A DNA stretch of 64,000 bases from Planctomycetota bacterium. GTDB lineage: Bacteria; Planctomycetota; Phycisphaerae; Sedimentisphaerales; Anaerobacaceae. Shown here piece after piece: positions 53,816 through 63,300 of the stretch (its first letter is position 1; each line of letters opens with the position of its first letter). The translations under genes and the position numbers were made by a program. The notes below the pieces were generated by a model that saw nothing but the letters and a program-made list of their open reading frames with translations, was not told the origin of the DNA and ran no database searches. Where the stretch lies: NCBI GenBank assembly GCA_019456255.1, contig VRUG01000005.1, positions 113,416 to 177,415 on the forward strand. The letters are read 5' to 3'.

Positions 53816-54916
53816 ATGAAAATACTTGATAAATATGTAGCTAAGAGTTTTTTAACAGGGTATGTAATCGCATTTTGTGTGCTGATGGGCCTGAGGATAA
53901 TTCCTGACTTGTTTGTAAACCTCGATGAATTCTCCGAACATAGTGATATCGGAACGCTGGCTGTTATGAAAAATATTCTTACCTATTATGCTCTTAACAG
54001 CACTTTATATTTCCGTGATGCTTCAGGGATGATAATCGTAATCGCTGCCGGGTTTTCACTCGGCAAAATGGTTCACGCCAATGAACTCGTAGCCATTTTG
54101 GCTTCCGGAATTAGTTTGAAACGTGTGATTGCCCCGATAGTAATTCTCTCAACTATTTTGACAGGGTTAATGGTAATTGACCAGGAATTTATAATACCGC
54201 CTCTTGCGCATAAACTCGTCAGGTCGCACGACGATTTGCCGGGACAGGAATTCTATGATATCTGGTTCATTAGTGACTCCAAGGGCTCATTGATTTGCTC
54301 GCAAAGATTCGATGTAAAAACCTCGACCCTGCATAGGCCAACTATAATTACCCGCAAGAAAATTTCCGACACACTCGGTAGCTGGGAGACCACCACGAGA
54401 ATAGACGCCCAAAGTGCGACTTTTGACCCCAATACTGGAAAATGGATCTTGATAGATGGATGGGAAACAAAAAAAGACTTTACTCAGGGACGTACGCCTA
54501 TTGACTCCTACACCACCGAAATACTACCTACAGATATTCCCGTTAGAACCAGGTCAAAAAACAAAACCCTCCTTAGTTTCCGTCAGCTAAGCGAACTCGC
54601 TCAACTGGGAACAAAGATAAAGGACCTCGCGCAGGTTTATAGCCAAAAGCATTTCCGAATCACAGACCCTATCATGAATCTGGTTATGCTTATGATTTCC
54701 CTGCCCATCTTAGTTTGCCGCGACCCGAAAGCCATGAAGGGAGCTATCGGAAGGAGTTTCGCAATATTAATGGTAGCTTTCATTCTCACTTTCACATGTA
54801 AGATGCTCGCCACCGAAGTTATTTTCGACACAATAATGCCCGAGTTCTGGGCCTGGCTCCCCGTCTTCATTTTCGTACCCGTTGCCGTCATGGAACTCGA
54901 CTCAATGAAAACTTAA
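53816..54916 (+). CDS. LptF/LptG-family (YjgP/YjgQ) permease, short form
   Basis: 366 aa, the usual length. KILDKYVAKSFLTGYVIAFCVLMGL is the N-terminal family motif. Six membrane helices in two groups of three flank a periplasmic domain (about 115-260). RDPKAMKGAIGRSFAILMVAF is the C-terminal group. It probably pairs with the 51171 permease to form the LptFG dimer for lipid A/LPS export. It ends 1 nt from thiC. Confidence 0.9.
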   Translation: MKILDKYVAKSFLTGYVIAFCVLMGLRIIPDLFVNLDEFSEHSDIGTLAVMKNILTYYALNSTLYFRDASGMIIVIAAGFSLGKMVHANELVAILASGISLKRVIAPIVILSTILTGLMVIDQEFIIPPLAHKLVRSHDDLPGQEFYDIWFISDSKGSLICSQRFDVKTSTLHRPTIITRKKISDTLGSWETTTRIDAQSATFDPNTGKWILIDGWETKKDFTQGRTPIDSYTTEILPTDIPVRTRSKNKTLLSFRQLSELAQLGTKIKDLAQVYSQKHFRITDPIMNLVMLMISLPILVCRDPKAMKGAIGRSFAILMVAFILTFTCKMLATEVIFDTIMPEFWAWLPVFIFVPVAVMELDSMKT

Positions 54917-54917
54917 C

Positions 54918-56246
54918 TTAGCTTGAAGACACCTCTTCGGATTTCTGTTTTATCCCGTCGCGGATTTCCTTATTTATTCTGACGCTGCACCACGCCTTGC
55001 CGCACATCGTGCAGTAGTCAGCTTCGCCAAGTTCCTCCATCCCCGATTCTTCGCAGGCCTGGCGATGCATCTTCTTAGCCGTCACCGGGTCAAGCGATTG
55101 CGCCAAATGCGATTTCCAGTCGAGACTGCTTCGTGAAGTGCTGATTTGCCTGTCACGCCCACCTGCCCCCTCAAGGCCTCGCGCAATATCCCCAGCGTGC
55201 GCCGCAATCTTTGAAGCTATCACACCAATGCGAACATCCTCGACATTCGGCAAACCAAGATGCTCCTTCGGAGTGACATAGCACAAAAACGATGCGCCAT
55301 AAAACGCCGCAGCTGTCCCCCCGATAGCAGAAGTTATATGGTCATAACCCGGAGCAATATCGGTAACCACCGGCCCTAAAACGTAAAACGGTGCGCCATT
55401 ACAAATTTCCTGCTGCAACTCCATATTATGTTGAATCTGGTCAAAAGGCACATGTCCAGGCCCCTCAACCATTACCTGACAACCCTTCTCCAATGCTCGC
55501 TGAGTTAACTCGCCAAGCGTTCTCAGTTCCGCTATCTGCGCATCATCAGTCGCGTCAGCAATCGCGCCAGGCCTCAATCCATCGCCAAGAGAAAAACATA
55601 CATCATATTCTGCCATCAAATCGCACAAGTCATCAAACATGTCATAGAAAAGGTTTTGCTTATCATGATACAGCATCCACTTGGCAAGCAGCGCACCGCC
55701 TCTACTGACAATGCCTGCCACCCGGTTGCTCGTCAGCGGCAAGTGCTCCTTCAAAACTCCCGCGTGTATAGTAAAAAAGTCAACTCCCTGCTTGGCCTGC
55801 TTCTCGATCACTTCCAAAATAATTTTACTGTCAATATCTTCAACGTCTCTATCGATTATCGCCTGATAAATTGGAACCGTACCAAATGGCAACGGGCATT
55901 GCTCAAGCAATTTCTCACGCGTCTCATCAAGGTCTCCCCCAGTACTTAAATCCATTATCGCATCGGCGCCAGCTTCGATTGCCGCACGCATCTTCTCCAA
56001 CTCACCTTCAACCGAAGAGTTGGTACTGCTGGTCCCGATGTTAGCGTTTATTTTCGTCGACACAAGCCGACCAATACCAACAGGCTCTAAATTTGTTTTT
56101 ATGTGCAGCTTATTAGCAGGAATCACCAATCGCCCCTGAGCAATTGCGTCGCGTATAAGCTCCGCCTCAACATTCTCTACGCCAGCGACGAATTTCATCT
56201 GCTCGGTGACCTGATTATTTCTTGCCGATTCTAATTGTGTAGACAT
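54918..56246 (-). CDS. thiC: Phosphomethylpyrimidine synthase ThiC
   Basis: A 442-aa radical SAM enzyme. The C-terminal cluster motif CTMCGKAWCSVRI is complete (CxxCx4C). MDLSTGGDLDETREK, VEGPGHVPFDQIQHNM and YVLGPVVTDIAPGYDHITSAIGG are family signatures. It makes HMP-phosphate from AIR for thiamine. It lacks the long N-terminal extension of the E. coli protein, as in many anaerobes. It is controlled by the TPP riboswitch and terminator upstream. Confidence 0.97.
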   Translation of the reverse strand: MSTQLESARNNQVTEQMKFVAGVENVEAELIRDAIAQGRLVIPANKLHIKTNLEPVGIGRLVSTKINANIGTSSTNSSVEGELEKMRAAIEAGADAIMDLSTGGDLDETREKLLEQCPLPFGTVPIYQAIIDRDVEDIDSKIILEVIEKQAKQGVDFFTIHAGVLKEHLPLTSNRVAGIVSRGGALLAKWMLYHDKQNLFYDMFDDLCDLMAEYDVCFSLGDGLRPGAIADATDDAQIAELRTLGELTQRALEKGCQVMVEGPGHVPFDQIQHNMELQQEICNGAPFYVLGPVVTDIAPGYDHITSAIGGTAAAFYGASFLCYVTPKEHLGLPNVEDVRIGVIASKIAAHAGDIARGLEGAGGRDRQISTSRSSLDWKSHLAQSLDPVTAKKMHRQACEESGMEELGEADYCTMCGKAWCSVRINKEIRDGIKQKSEEVSSS

Positions 56247-56258
56247 TGTATCTTCCTA

Positions 56259-56287
56259 TAAAAAAATCACTCCCGCAGGAAGTGATT
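56259..56287 (-). terminator. Riboswitch-controlled terminator of thiC
   Basis: On the minus strand TCACTTCC-TGC-GGGAGTGA (8-bp stem) is followed by seven T. The 5' arm ATCACTT can alternatively pair with AAGTGAT just after the riboswitch core (56309-56315), which would break the terminator. The AGGAAG ribosome-binding site of thiC lies directly after the T-run. Confidence 0.85.
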
Positions 56288-56310
56288 GAATTTCCAAAAC
56301 TATTTCTTAT

Positions 56311-56410
56311 CACTTTCCTACGCAGGTATCACCGCCAAAACGATTACCCTGGTCAGGTTCAAAGGGTTTTTCTCAGACTCGAAAACCTTTTTCGAGACAC
56401 CCCTAGCAAC
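56311..56410 (-). promoter_or_regulatory. TPP riboswitch (THI element)
   Basis: On the minus strand the core motifs occur in order: GGGGTG, CTGAGA, ACCCTTTGAACCTGA, GGGTAAT and GCGTAGGAA, the conserved TPP-binding set. It lies directly before thiC. Thiamine diphosphate binding should favour the terminator. Confidence 0.96.
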
Positions 56411-56417
56411 TGCCATC

Positions 56418-56445
56418 ATTATAGCCGCTCTCGCCCCGCGGTCAA
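56418..56445 (-). promoter_or_regulatory. Probable thiC promoter
   Basis: On the minus strand TTGACC (56440-56445), 16 bp, and a perfect TATAAT (56418-56423). Transcription would begin about 56411, right at the riboswitch 5' end, with no waste. Confidence 0.75.
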
Positions 56446-56469
56446 AACCTTTTCACGCAGATAAATTTA

Positions 56470-57822
56470 TTACTTTTCCCGCACCGCTATCGGAACATTA
56501 GCTGTCGCCACATATCCCTTATCATCAAACACATAAACAAATATCCGGTAGTTTCCCTCTTTTGCAGGTGTCTTGATAGTCGCCGTATTTTTATCCGTCC
56601 CCAAAACCGCCCCCTCAATTGGCGGCGTAGCCTTTTCTCTGTCACCGCCGGTATTCGGATTGTCAGACACATCAATCCTAAGGTCCCATTCGATTCGCAA
56701 TGGCCCTCCCTCAGGGTCACTCGCGTCAACAACGCAATCCAATTTCGCGTTAGGCCCGAATATATATTCCGCCTTATACGCCGAACCCGAAACACGGACA
56801 CGAAGTTTTTTCTCACCAATAACCGGACTGCGATTCGCGGGCCACTTGCCCGTCCATGCATAAGTCATAGCGTCAACCACGCCCGTCGGCGTACCATCAG
56901 GTAAAAATAAACAAAACCACGTATGAGTTTTTTCCTGCTTGTCACCCCAAAGAAAAACGTAAGAGCCAAGACAGTTGCCCCTGTTTGCGATTGCCTTTTG
57001 ATAACCCGCCAAATAAAATTCCGCCTTTTCGCTGCTCGTATCTTCTAAAGGCAGACCCCACGAAGTCTTATCAACTTCCCACCATCCTCTCGGCCCAAAT
57101 TCCGTAATCAGGTAAGGCTTCTCCCAACCCTGCTCCTCAACTTGCTGCGGAACTTTCGCAAGCTTGCCGTAAGTATTAATCCCAATCGCGTCAAGCTCCG
57201 GACAATATTCCATAAGCTCTTCAAGTTTTCCACCGCCGGCGCCAGCTATTACCGTTATCACAGGATGATTTTCGTCAAGACCCTTGATCATCTTCGCTAT
57301 TAGATTAATTTCTTTCCAGACCAAAATCCGCTCAGCCTCTGTAGCGTGATGTTCAACCTCGTTGCCAATCCCCCACATCAAAATAGCCGGATGGTCCTTG
57401 AACTCCAAAACTTTTTTGCCAATCTGATTAAACTGCCTGTCCAAAAATCCCTGATCGGTATAGTCGTCACCTTTTCGAGGCTTGCCCATCCTAAGTCCCG
57501 CGCATACGCTAAGACCATTCTCAAAAGCCGCGTCAAGAACCCGCTTGCGACTGTTCCACGTACGAATGGAATTGCCCCCAGCCTCGACAAGCTTATCGAG
57601 ATACCGGCTTCCCCCCGCACCATTCACAAAATGAGGTTCGCCGCCTCTTAGCAATTCAAAGCCTTTAGACGTCTTAACAATCTCAACTTTCACTGGGCCG
57701 TTTTCCATCACGGCATCCAATTTGAAATTATTCTGCCAACTGCACCCGCCCGCGCCTAATAATAAACAAAACACAATACATAACGCTGTCACCTTTACCA
57801 ACTCATCAAAGCTGTACCTCAT
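56470..57822 (-). CDS. GH clan A-like glycosidase lipoprotein
   Basis: 450 aa from ATG with AAAGGAG 9 nt upstream. A lipoprotein signal (CIVFCLLLGAGGC) is at about residues 13-26, so it should be membrane-anchored. A TIM barrel resembling GH2/GH5 C-terminal domains carries WGIGNEVEHH near residue 154 (acid/base Glu after Asn) and LITEFGP near residue 240 (nucleophile Glu). A C-terminal Ig-like domain (360-448) with DASDPEGGPLRIEWDL follows. The substrate is unknown, most likely a polysaccharide. It may share a transcript with the M24 peptidase gene. Confidence 0.85.
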   Translation of the reverse strand: MRYSFDELVKVTALCIVFCLLLGAGGCSWQNNFKLDAVMENGPVKVEIVKTSKGFELLRGGEPHFVNGAGGSRYLDKLVEAGGNSIRTWNSRKRVLDAAFENGLSVCAGLRMGKPRKGDDYTDQGFLDRQFNQIGKKVLEFKDHPAILMWGIGNEVEHHATEAERILVWKEINLIAKMIKGLDENHPVITVIAGAGGGKLEELMEYCPELDAIGINTYGKLAKVPQQVEEQGWEKPYLITEFGPRGWWEVDKTSWGLPLEDTSSEKAEFYLAGYQKAIANRGNCLGSYVFLWGDKQEKTHTWFCLFLPDGTPTGVVDAMTYAWTGKWPANRSPVIGEKKLRVRVSGSAYKAEYIFGPNAKLDCVVDASDPEGGPLRIEWDLRIDVSDNPNTGGDREKATPPIEGAVLGTDKNTATIKTPAKEGNYRIFVYVFDDKGYVATANVPIAVREK

Positions 57823-57836
57823 CTGCGTATTCTCCT

Positions 57837-58898
57837 TTAGTGCGGGCATCCGCTGCTCAAAATTTTACATCCTCTCTCCGTCACAAGAACATCATCCTCT
57901 ATCCTCACCCCCAACTTACCCTGCATATACACTCCAGGCTCAATGGTAATAATTTCACCAGCTTGCAATTCACCTTTAACTTTTCCCGAGACTACTGGTC
58001 CTTCATGCACCTCCAACCCAAGACCATGTCCCGTCCCGTGACCATAAACTCCCAAACCATACTTTTCAATAACCGCTCGCGCCGCAGCATCCACCTCACT
58101 GATTTTGACACCCGCTCTGATAATTCCTATCGCTGCCGCTTGGGATTCCTCTACCGCCTTAAAAACTTTTTTATATAACCCGCTAATCTTACCTACCGAA
58201 AAACACCTCGTCAAGTCACTGCAGTAACCTTTATATCTAACGCCGAAGTCGATAAGCACATTGTCATTTTTCCTCAGTTTTTTACTGCCAGGTTTGTGAT
58301 GGGGCCTCGATGCGTTCACGCCAAAAGCGACAATCGTTTCAAAACTGTTCTCGGCGCCGAGTTTACGAATCTCAAAGTCAAGCCTGCCAGCCAATTCATT
58401 TTCAGTCATCCCGCTTCTGACATTGCCCCTGGTTTTTTTAAACGCCTTCGCCGCTATCTCAATAGCACCTTTCAGCGATTTAATTTCGCCGGCGTCCTTG
58501 CACTTGCGAACCGATTCAACCAGATTCGATGTCGGTTTGATTTTTGCGTCCAAATTTTTCCTCAAACCCCTCAGCAAAGCTATACTCGTCGAGTCCTCGA
58601 TCCCAATCGTCTTGACCGATTTTAACTTACCCAATAACCCACCAACCGCCTTGCCCATAGCCTCTCGCCGCTCTATTATCTGACAATCGTAACACTCTTT
58701 CCGCGTCTGCTCGATATATCTGCTGTCAGTTAAAAGATAAACCTTCCTCGCCGTAATAACCGCCCAGCTGTCATCACCGCAAAAACCAGTGACATAACTT
58801 ACGTTGACAGCTTTCGTCACTATAATGCCGTCTAACCGCTCATCCTCAAGCTCGCATCGGACAGCCCTGAGCCTCGCATTTATTATTTTCCTGTCCAT
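57837..58898 (-). CDS. M24-family Xaa-Pro aminopeptidase
   Basis: A 353-aa pita-bread metallopeptidase. The N-terminal creatinase-like domain spans residues 1-125. Metal ligands are in VLIDFGVRYKGYCSDLTR (first Asp pair), GHGTGHGLGLEVHEGP (His), and ITIEPGVYMQGKLGVRIEDDVLVTE (two Glu). It removes N-terminal residues before proline. It ends 14 nt before the GH-like gene on the same strand. Confidence 0.95.
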   Translation of the reverse strand: MDRKIINARLRAVRCELEDERLDGIIVTKAVNVSYVTGFCGDDSWAVITARKVYLLTDSRYIEQTRKECYDCQIIERREAMGKAVGGLLGKLKSVKTIGIEDSTSIALLRGLRKNLDAKIKPTSNLVESVRKCKDAGEIKSLKGAIEIAAKAFKKTRGNVRSGMTENELAGRLDFEIRKLGAENSFETIVAFGVNASRPHHKPGSKKLRKNDNVLIDFGVRYKGYCSDLTRCFSVGKISGLYKKVFKAVEESQAAAIGIIRAGVKISEVDAAARAVIEKYGLGVYGHGTGHGLGLEVHEGPVVSGKVKGELQAGEIITIEPGVYMQGKLGVRIEDDVLVTERGCKILSSGCPH

Positions 58899-59009
58899 GC
58901 CGTCCTTTTCACAATATCAACACGCAAATTCCAAACCTCTCAACCATTAATCACTAATATTTCGCCCAAAAATAAACTTTTTTATTATCCATCTTCCTTT
59001 TTTTACACC

Positions 59010-59038
59010 TTGTCCCGCCGACCAATTACCGTTACAAT
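59010..59038 (+). promoter_or_regulatory. Probable rhomboid-gene promoter
   Basis: TTGTCC (59010-59015), 17 bp, TACAAT (59033-59038), 44 bp before the start codon. Confidence 0.55.
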
Positions 59039-59082
59039 ACAACGCTTTAAATAACTAAGCCATTAAATTTTAGAATTATATT

Positions 59083-60258
59083 ATGTTACTACCCATTCAT
59101 ACAAGCATAAGACCGAGCAGAACCCCGTACCTGAACTACGCCATCATCGCAATTAACATCTTTTTATTTTTCCTCACGCATTCCTACCAGCAGTCAACAT
59201 ACGGCGGAGGCAGAGCCTTAGCACTGGTACCATGGGCAGAAAATTTCATGCTCAATCCCGCAACTCCATTCCTCTGGCAGTTTGTAACATACGCCTTCCT
59301 GCATGGCAGCCTCGCGCACATCTTCGGAAATATGTATTTTTTATACCTGTTCGGCAATAATGTTAACGACAAACTTGGAAATATAAATTATCTCTGCCTC
59401 TATCTCGGAGGTGCAATCTTTTCGGGTGTTGGCCATACCATCTTTCATATAAACCCCGTACTCGGTGCAAGCGGTGCAGTCGCCGCTGTCACCGGTGCAT
59501 ACCTCGTACTCTTCCCGCAAACACTGATTACCGTTGTGTACTGGTTCATTTTCATCGGAACCATGGAACTCTCAGCCCTCTATTTCATCCTCGCTAAACT
59601 TATCATATGGGACAATATTTTTGAACCCCGCCTTTCACCTTCAGCCGTTGCCTACGATGCCCACCTCGCAGGCTACCTCTTCGGCATAATAGCAATAATT
59701 GTAATGCTTCTTACCGGCTTAGTCGAGACCAGCCATTTTGACTTATGGTCCATGATGAAAAGATGGAACCAGAAAAGAAAATACCGCGATTCTGCTGCCG
59801 CCGGCTATAGCCCTGCCGCTGCGGCAAAATCCGTAAAATCAAAACAGGTAAAATCTCCTGCCCAGATTAAAAAAGAAGAAAAAGTAACACAATTGAAAAA
59901 TGATATCTCAAGTTTAATCTCCCAGCGTAATCTGCCGACCGCAACCCAAAAGTACCTCGAATTAATAGATGTCGATGAAACTCAGACACCACCCCAACAG
60001 TATCTGCTCGATATTGCCAATCAACTCGCAAGCCAGGACCAGCACACAGAATCTGCGCAAGCCTACGAAAAATTCCTCACAAAATACCCAAACTATGGCC
60101 ATGCCGAACAGGTACAACTTATGCTCGGCGTCCTGTATTCCAGGTATCTAAACCAGTCTGAGTTAGCTATCAAAAACCTCGAAGCCGCCGCAAAAAAACT
60201 CACCGATCCAGGCCAGCTAAAAATGTGCAGCGACGAACTAAAAAAACTACAGGGATAA
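59083..60258 (+). CDS. Rhomboid-family intramembrane serine protease with TPR-like tail
   Basis: 391 aa. About six membrane helices (residues 20-225). FLHGSLAHIFGNMYFLYLFG is the family loop, GASGAVAAVTGAY near residue 128 holds the catalytic serine, and AYDAHLAGYLFG the catalytic histidine. Residues 265-391 are cytosolic and helical, with paired-helix, TPR-like units (QYLLDIANQLASQDQHTESAQAYEKFL). It cleaves membrane protein helices; the tail may bind partners. It is a single gene. Confidence 0.92.
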   Translation: MLLPIHTSIRPSRTPYLNYAIIAINIFLFFLTHSYQQSTYGGGRALALVPWAENFMLNPATPFLWQFVTYAFLHGSLAHIFGNMYFLYLFGNNVNDKLGNINYLCLYLGGAIFSGVGHTIFHINPVLGASGAVAAVTGAYLVLFPQTLITVVYWFIFIGTMELSALYFILAKLIIWDNIFEPRLSPSAVAYDAHLAGYLFGIIAIIVMLLTGLVETSHFDLWSMMKRWNQKRKYRDSAAAGYSPAAAAKSVKSKQVKSPAQIKKEEKVTQLKNDISSLISQRNLPTATQKYLELIDVDETQTPPQQYLLDIANQLASQDQHTESAQAYEKFLTKYPNYGHAEQVQLMLGVLYSRYLNQSELAIKNLEAAAKKLTDPGQLKMCSDELKKLQG

Positions 60259-60300
60259 CCGTAAGCCCTCCATAGCTTTATGCGAAGGAGGGTACTACGG
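60259..60300. terminator. Hairpin between convergent rhomboid and LamG genes
   Basis: CCCTCC and GGAGGG pair over a 15-nt loop, extended by CCGTA/TACGG at the ends. It overlaps the stop of the LamG gene. There is no clear T-run, so it may act as a bidirectional end or RNA stabiliser. Confidence 0.5.
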
Positions 60301-63300
60301 ACTTATGCCGTTATCGTAAATCTGCTCGATTTCCAGCCCAGATAAAGGCCTGTCGTAAATGCGGACATCATCTATTTTGCCGTCGAAAAATCTTCCAGTT
60401 CCTGTTCCCCTTGCCCCTATTGCCCAATCTCCATCCACTGTAACAGCACCTGGCTCAGTAGTTGTTGAACTAACTTCTACTCCATTTCTATATAACATCC
60501 ATTTAGAACCGTCATGTAATCCTACTAAATGAACCCAGTTTCCATCATCTACTGCTGGGATATTGTAATAAGATAGAATGTTGAGACTACCTTCAATGTA
60601 GCTGCCAATTTGATACATTCCATTATTAATCCTCAGATAAACCTCTTTTGTCGGAGACCCTGCAAAACCATGAGCTACAATATTTAGAACTGATGGGTCA
60701 TCTGGAATTAAATCAGGCCTTATCCACACAGAGATCGTGATCTGACCAGTGAAATTTAAATTAGCCGGATTTCCCAGGCTAACATAATCATTTACTCCAT
60801 CAAAATCTAAAGCACCACCAACCTGGCCAGTTGTCCATCTTGCCCCGTTGACAGTTCCGTGATTACCGCTAGATGAATCGTTTGCTGTTGTTCCGCTTGA
60901 CTCATCCAATCTCCATAAAGCAATTAAATTTGGGTCATCGACAGCAATTATAAAGCTCCAGACGCTGCCCTTTACCAAACATTTTGGTCCAACCTCATCT
61001 ATTCGCCAGAAGTATTCAATATCTAAATCCATGGGGCCTGGGTCGAAGTTTGGTTCGTTAACAGTTCCTATATACTCAGGAGAGAAAAGATTTGCGTCCG
61101 CGACAGCGGTTGAGTTGGTGCCGATATATAGATCGTGAGCTATTGTATTATCAATAGTTGTCCAGCTAAGGATTGCATTGGGGTCAACAAAACCGTCATT
61201 GTCATATGGGTCAGGATTCGATGCAGCTGTTACAAAACAATTCAGCCATGATTGGAACATCCAATATGCATCATAGTAATCAACACAGTAATCTTGTGTT
61301 ACATCGCCTGGAAGGAAATTCGGATCGCACGGGTCTAAGCACAAAGGCCAATCATTAGCCAAAACCGCAACGTCACGCAGGTCACAGAACCAGTCTCTGT
61401 AAGGATCCGGCATAGGCGGCATCTCCAATTCCATATTGATTTGAACAGTGCTGTTCAAACCGGCAGCGGGCCAAACAATCTGACCGGCCTCATGATAAAA
61501 TTCAATGTTAAGGATCTCTCCTGTGATGACATCCAGACTTGCGGTGGTATTGCTGCCATTTAATGTTACCAGCGGGTTGTTGGGGTCATCGTCCCATATC
61601 TTGAACCACCAATTCCAGCTGTTCCATTGTCCCGGCAGGTCACCGATAATACTTGCATTGATCGTTAAAACAGGCCCCGAAATATTAGCAGGGAAACCAT
61701 CGAGAATGCCAATCGCAATTTGGCCCGTAAGAGATGTGTATCCATCTCCGTCGCCTCCTCCATTTCCAGATGTGCGACTACTAGTACAGATGTTCTCAGA
61801 CTCCCAATTGCCCCATCCGTGAAGAGTTGAAATTACTGAGGCTGTGTTGGAATTGCTAATACCTTCTACGCTATTTTGCAAATAGCTACGTTGCCACACA
61901 GGCGTGCGTAGAAATTCTGCGCAATACCATTCGTACAGCGAATACGCATAAGCCAGAGATGTACATTTACTGTGGATAGAAGAATCATTGTCTGTGTCGG
62001 TATCTATACCTCCCGACATAGGATTCTGAGCCCATGCATAAGCGTAAGTTTGAGCGTCATAATATAGACTTACGGGCAAAGATGTGTCCATGATATGCAA
62101 TGTGACCGAAACAGTTTGCGGGTTATTCGATGCACACGGGTCGGAAATTGTGAGTGTGCAGCTATGGTCACCCGGCGCAAGCCCTGAGATATCTACCGAC
62201 AGAGTTGTAATATCGATTTCACCGGTAGAGGAACCAGTAGCGGGAGAGACAGACAACCAATTGCAGGGTTCACTTGCAATCCAGTTTAGAATTACGCTGC
62301 CGCTATTGCTGATGCCAAGAGTTTGTATAGCAGGATTTTTAGCTCCGATACCAGCGACGAATTCAAAAGAAGTTGATGAAAGAGTAATTTCCGGTCCCTG
62401 TACAAACAGGCTGACATTAACGGTTTGCGGATTGTTAAAGGCACAGGGGTCAGAAATTGTAAGTGTGCAATTATAAGTGCCACCGACAAGGCTTGTAATA
62501 TCGACACTTAAAGTGACATCATTTACCTCGCTCGGCCCGGAAGATTCTCCACTTAGGGGTGAAACCGTCAGCCAGTTACAATCGTATGTTATGTCCCAAT
62601 TTATAGTGTTAGGGCCACCATTATGGATAGAAAGAACCTGGTCAGTGGGATTCGCACCTCCTTGGTCAGCGGTAAATGAAAAACTCGAACTTGATAAGGA
62701 TATTGCCGGAAAAGAGATTTCCATATAAAGCTGCTGGACTTCAGGGCCAGATAATGCCCTGTCGTAAATGCGGACATTATCGATGCTGCCGTCGAAAAGG
62801 AAGTTTCCGCCCGCAGGGCCTCCGGTTCGAGTGTACCTACCTATTTGGACATTGCCATCGTCATAGCCTCCGACAAAATCTACCGGTCCTGCTAAACATG
62901 TTCTGCTGTTATCGAGTACGCCGTCTATATAAATCTGCTGCGCAGTTCCATTTCTCACAGCGACAATGTGATACCATGTGTCCTTAGCAAGGATAGTACT
63001 TGAGTCAAGAGTTTCCTCTGAATCATTTATTATCATATCAAATCGTATGCTGCCTGTCCCTAATCTCTCTAAGCCATATCCTGCTCTATTGGTTCCGGCG
63101 CTACTCATTCCATGGTTGAGATCCAAAATAAATTCCCTGACTGAGTCTCTTTCGAAGTATACCCACGCAGAGACGGTAAAGTCATTTTGCGGCAGCCAGA
63201 TGGGATTGTTATCCGGCAAAGCTACGTAGTCATTAGTACCGTCGAAGTTCAGTGCGCCACCTAAAATCCCAGATGTCCATATTGGGCCATTTACTAAGGT

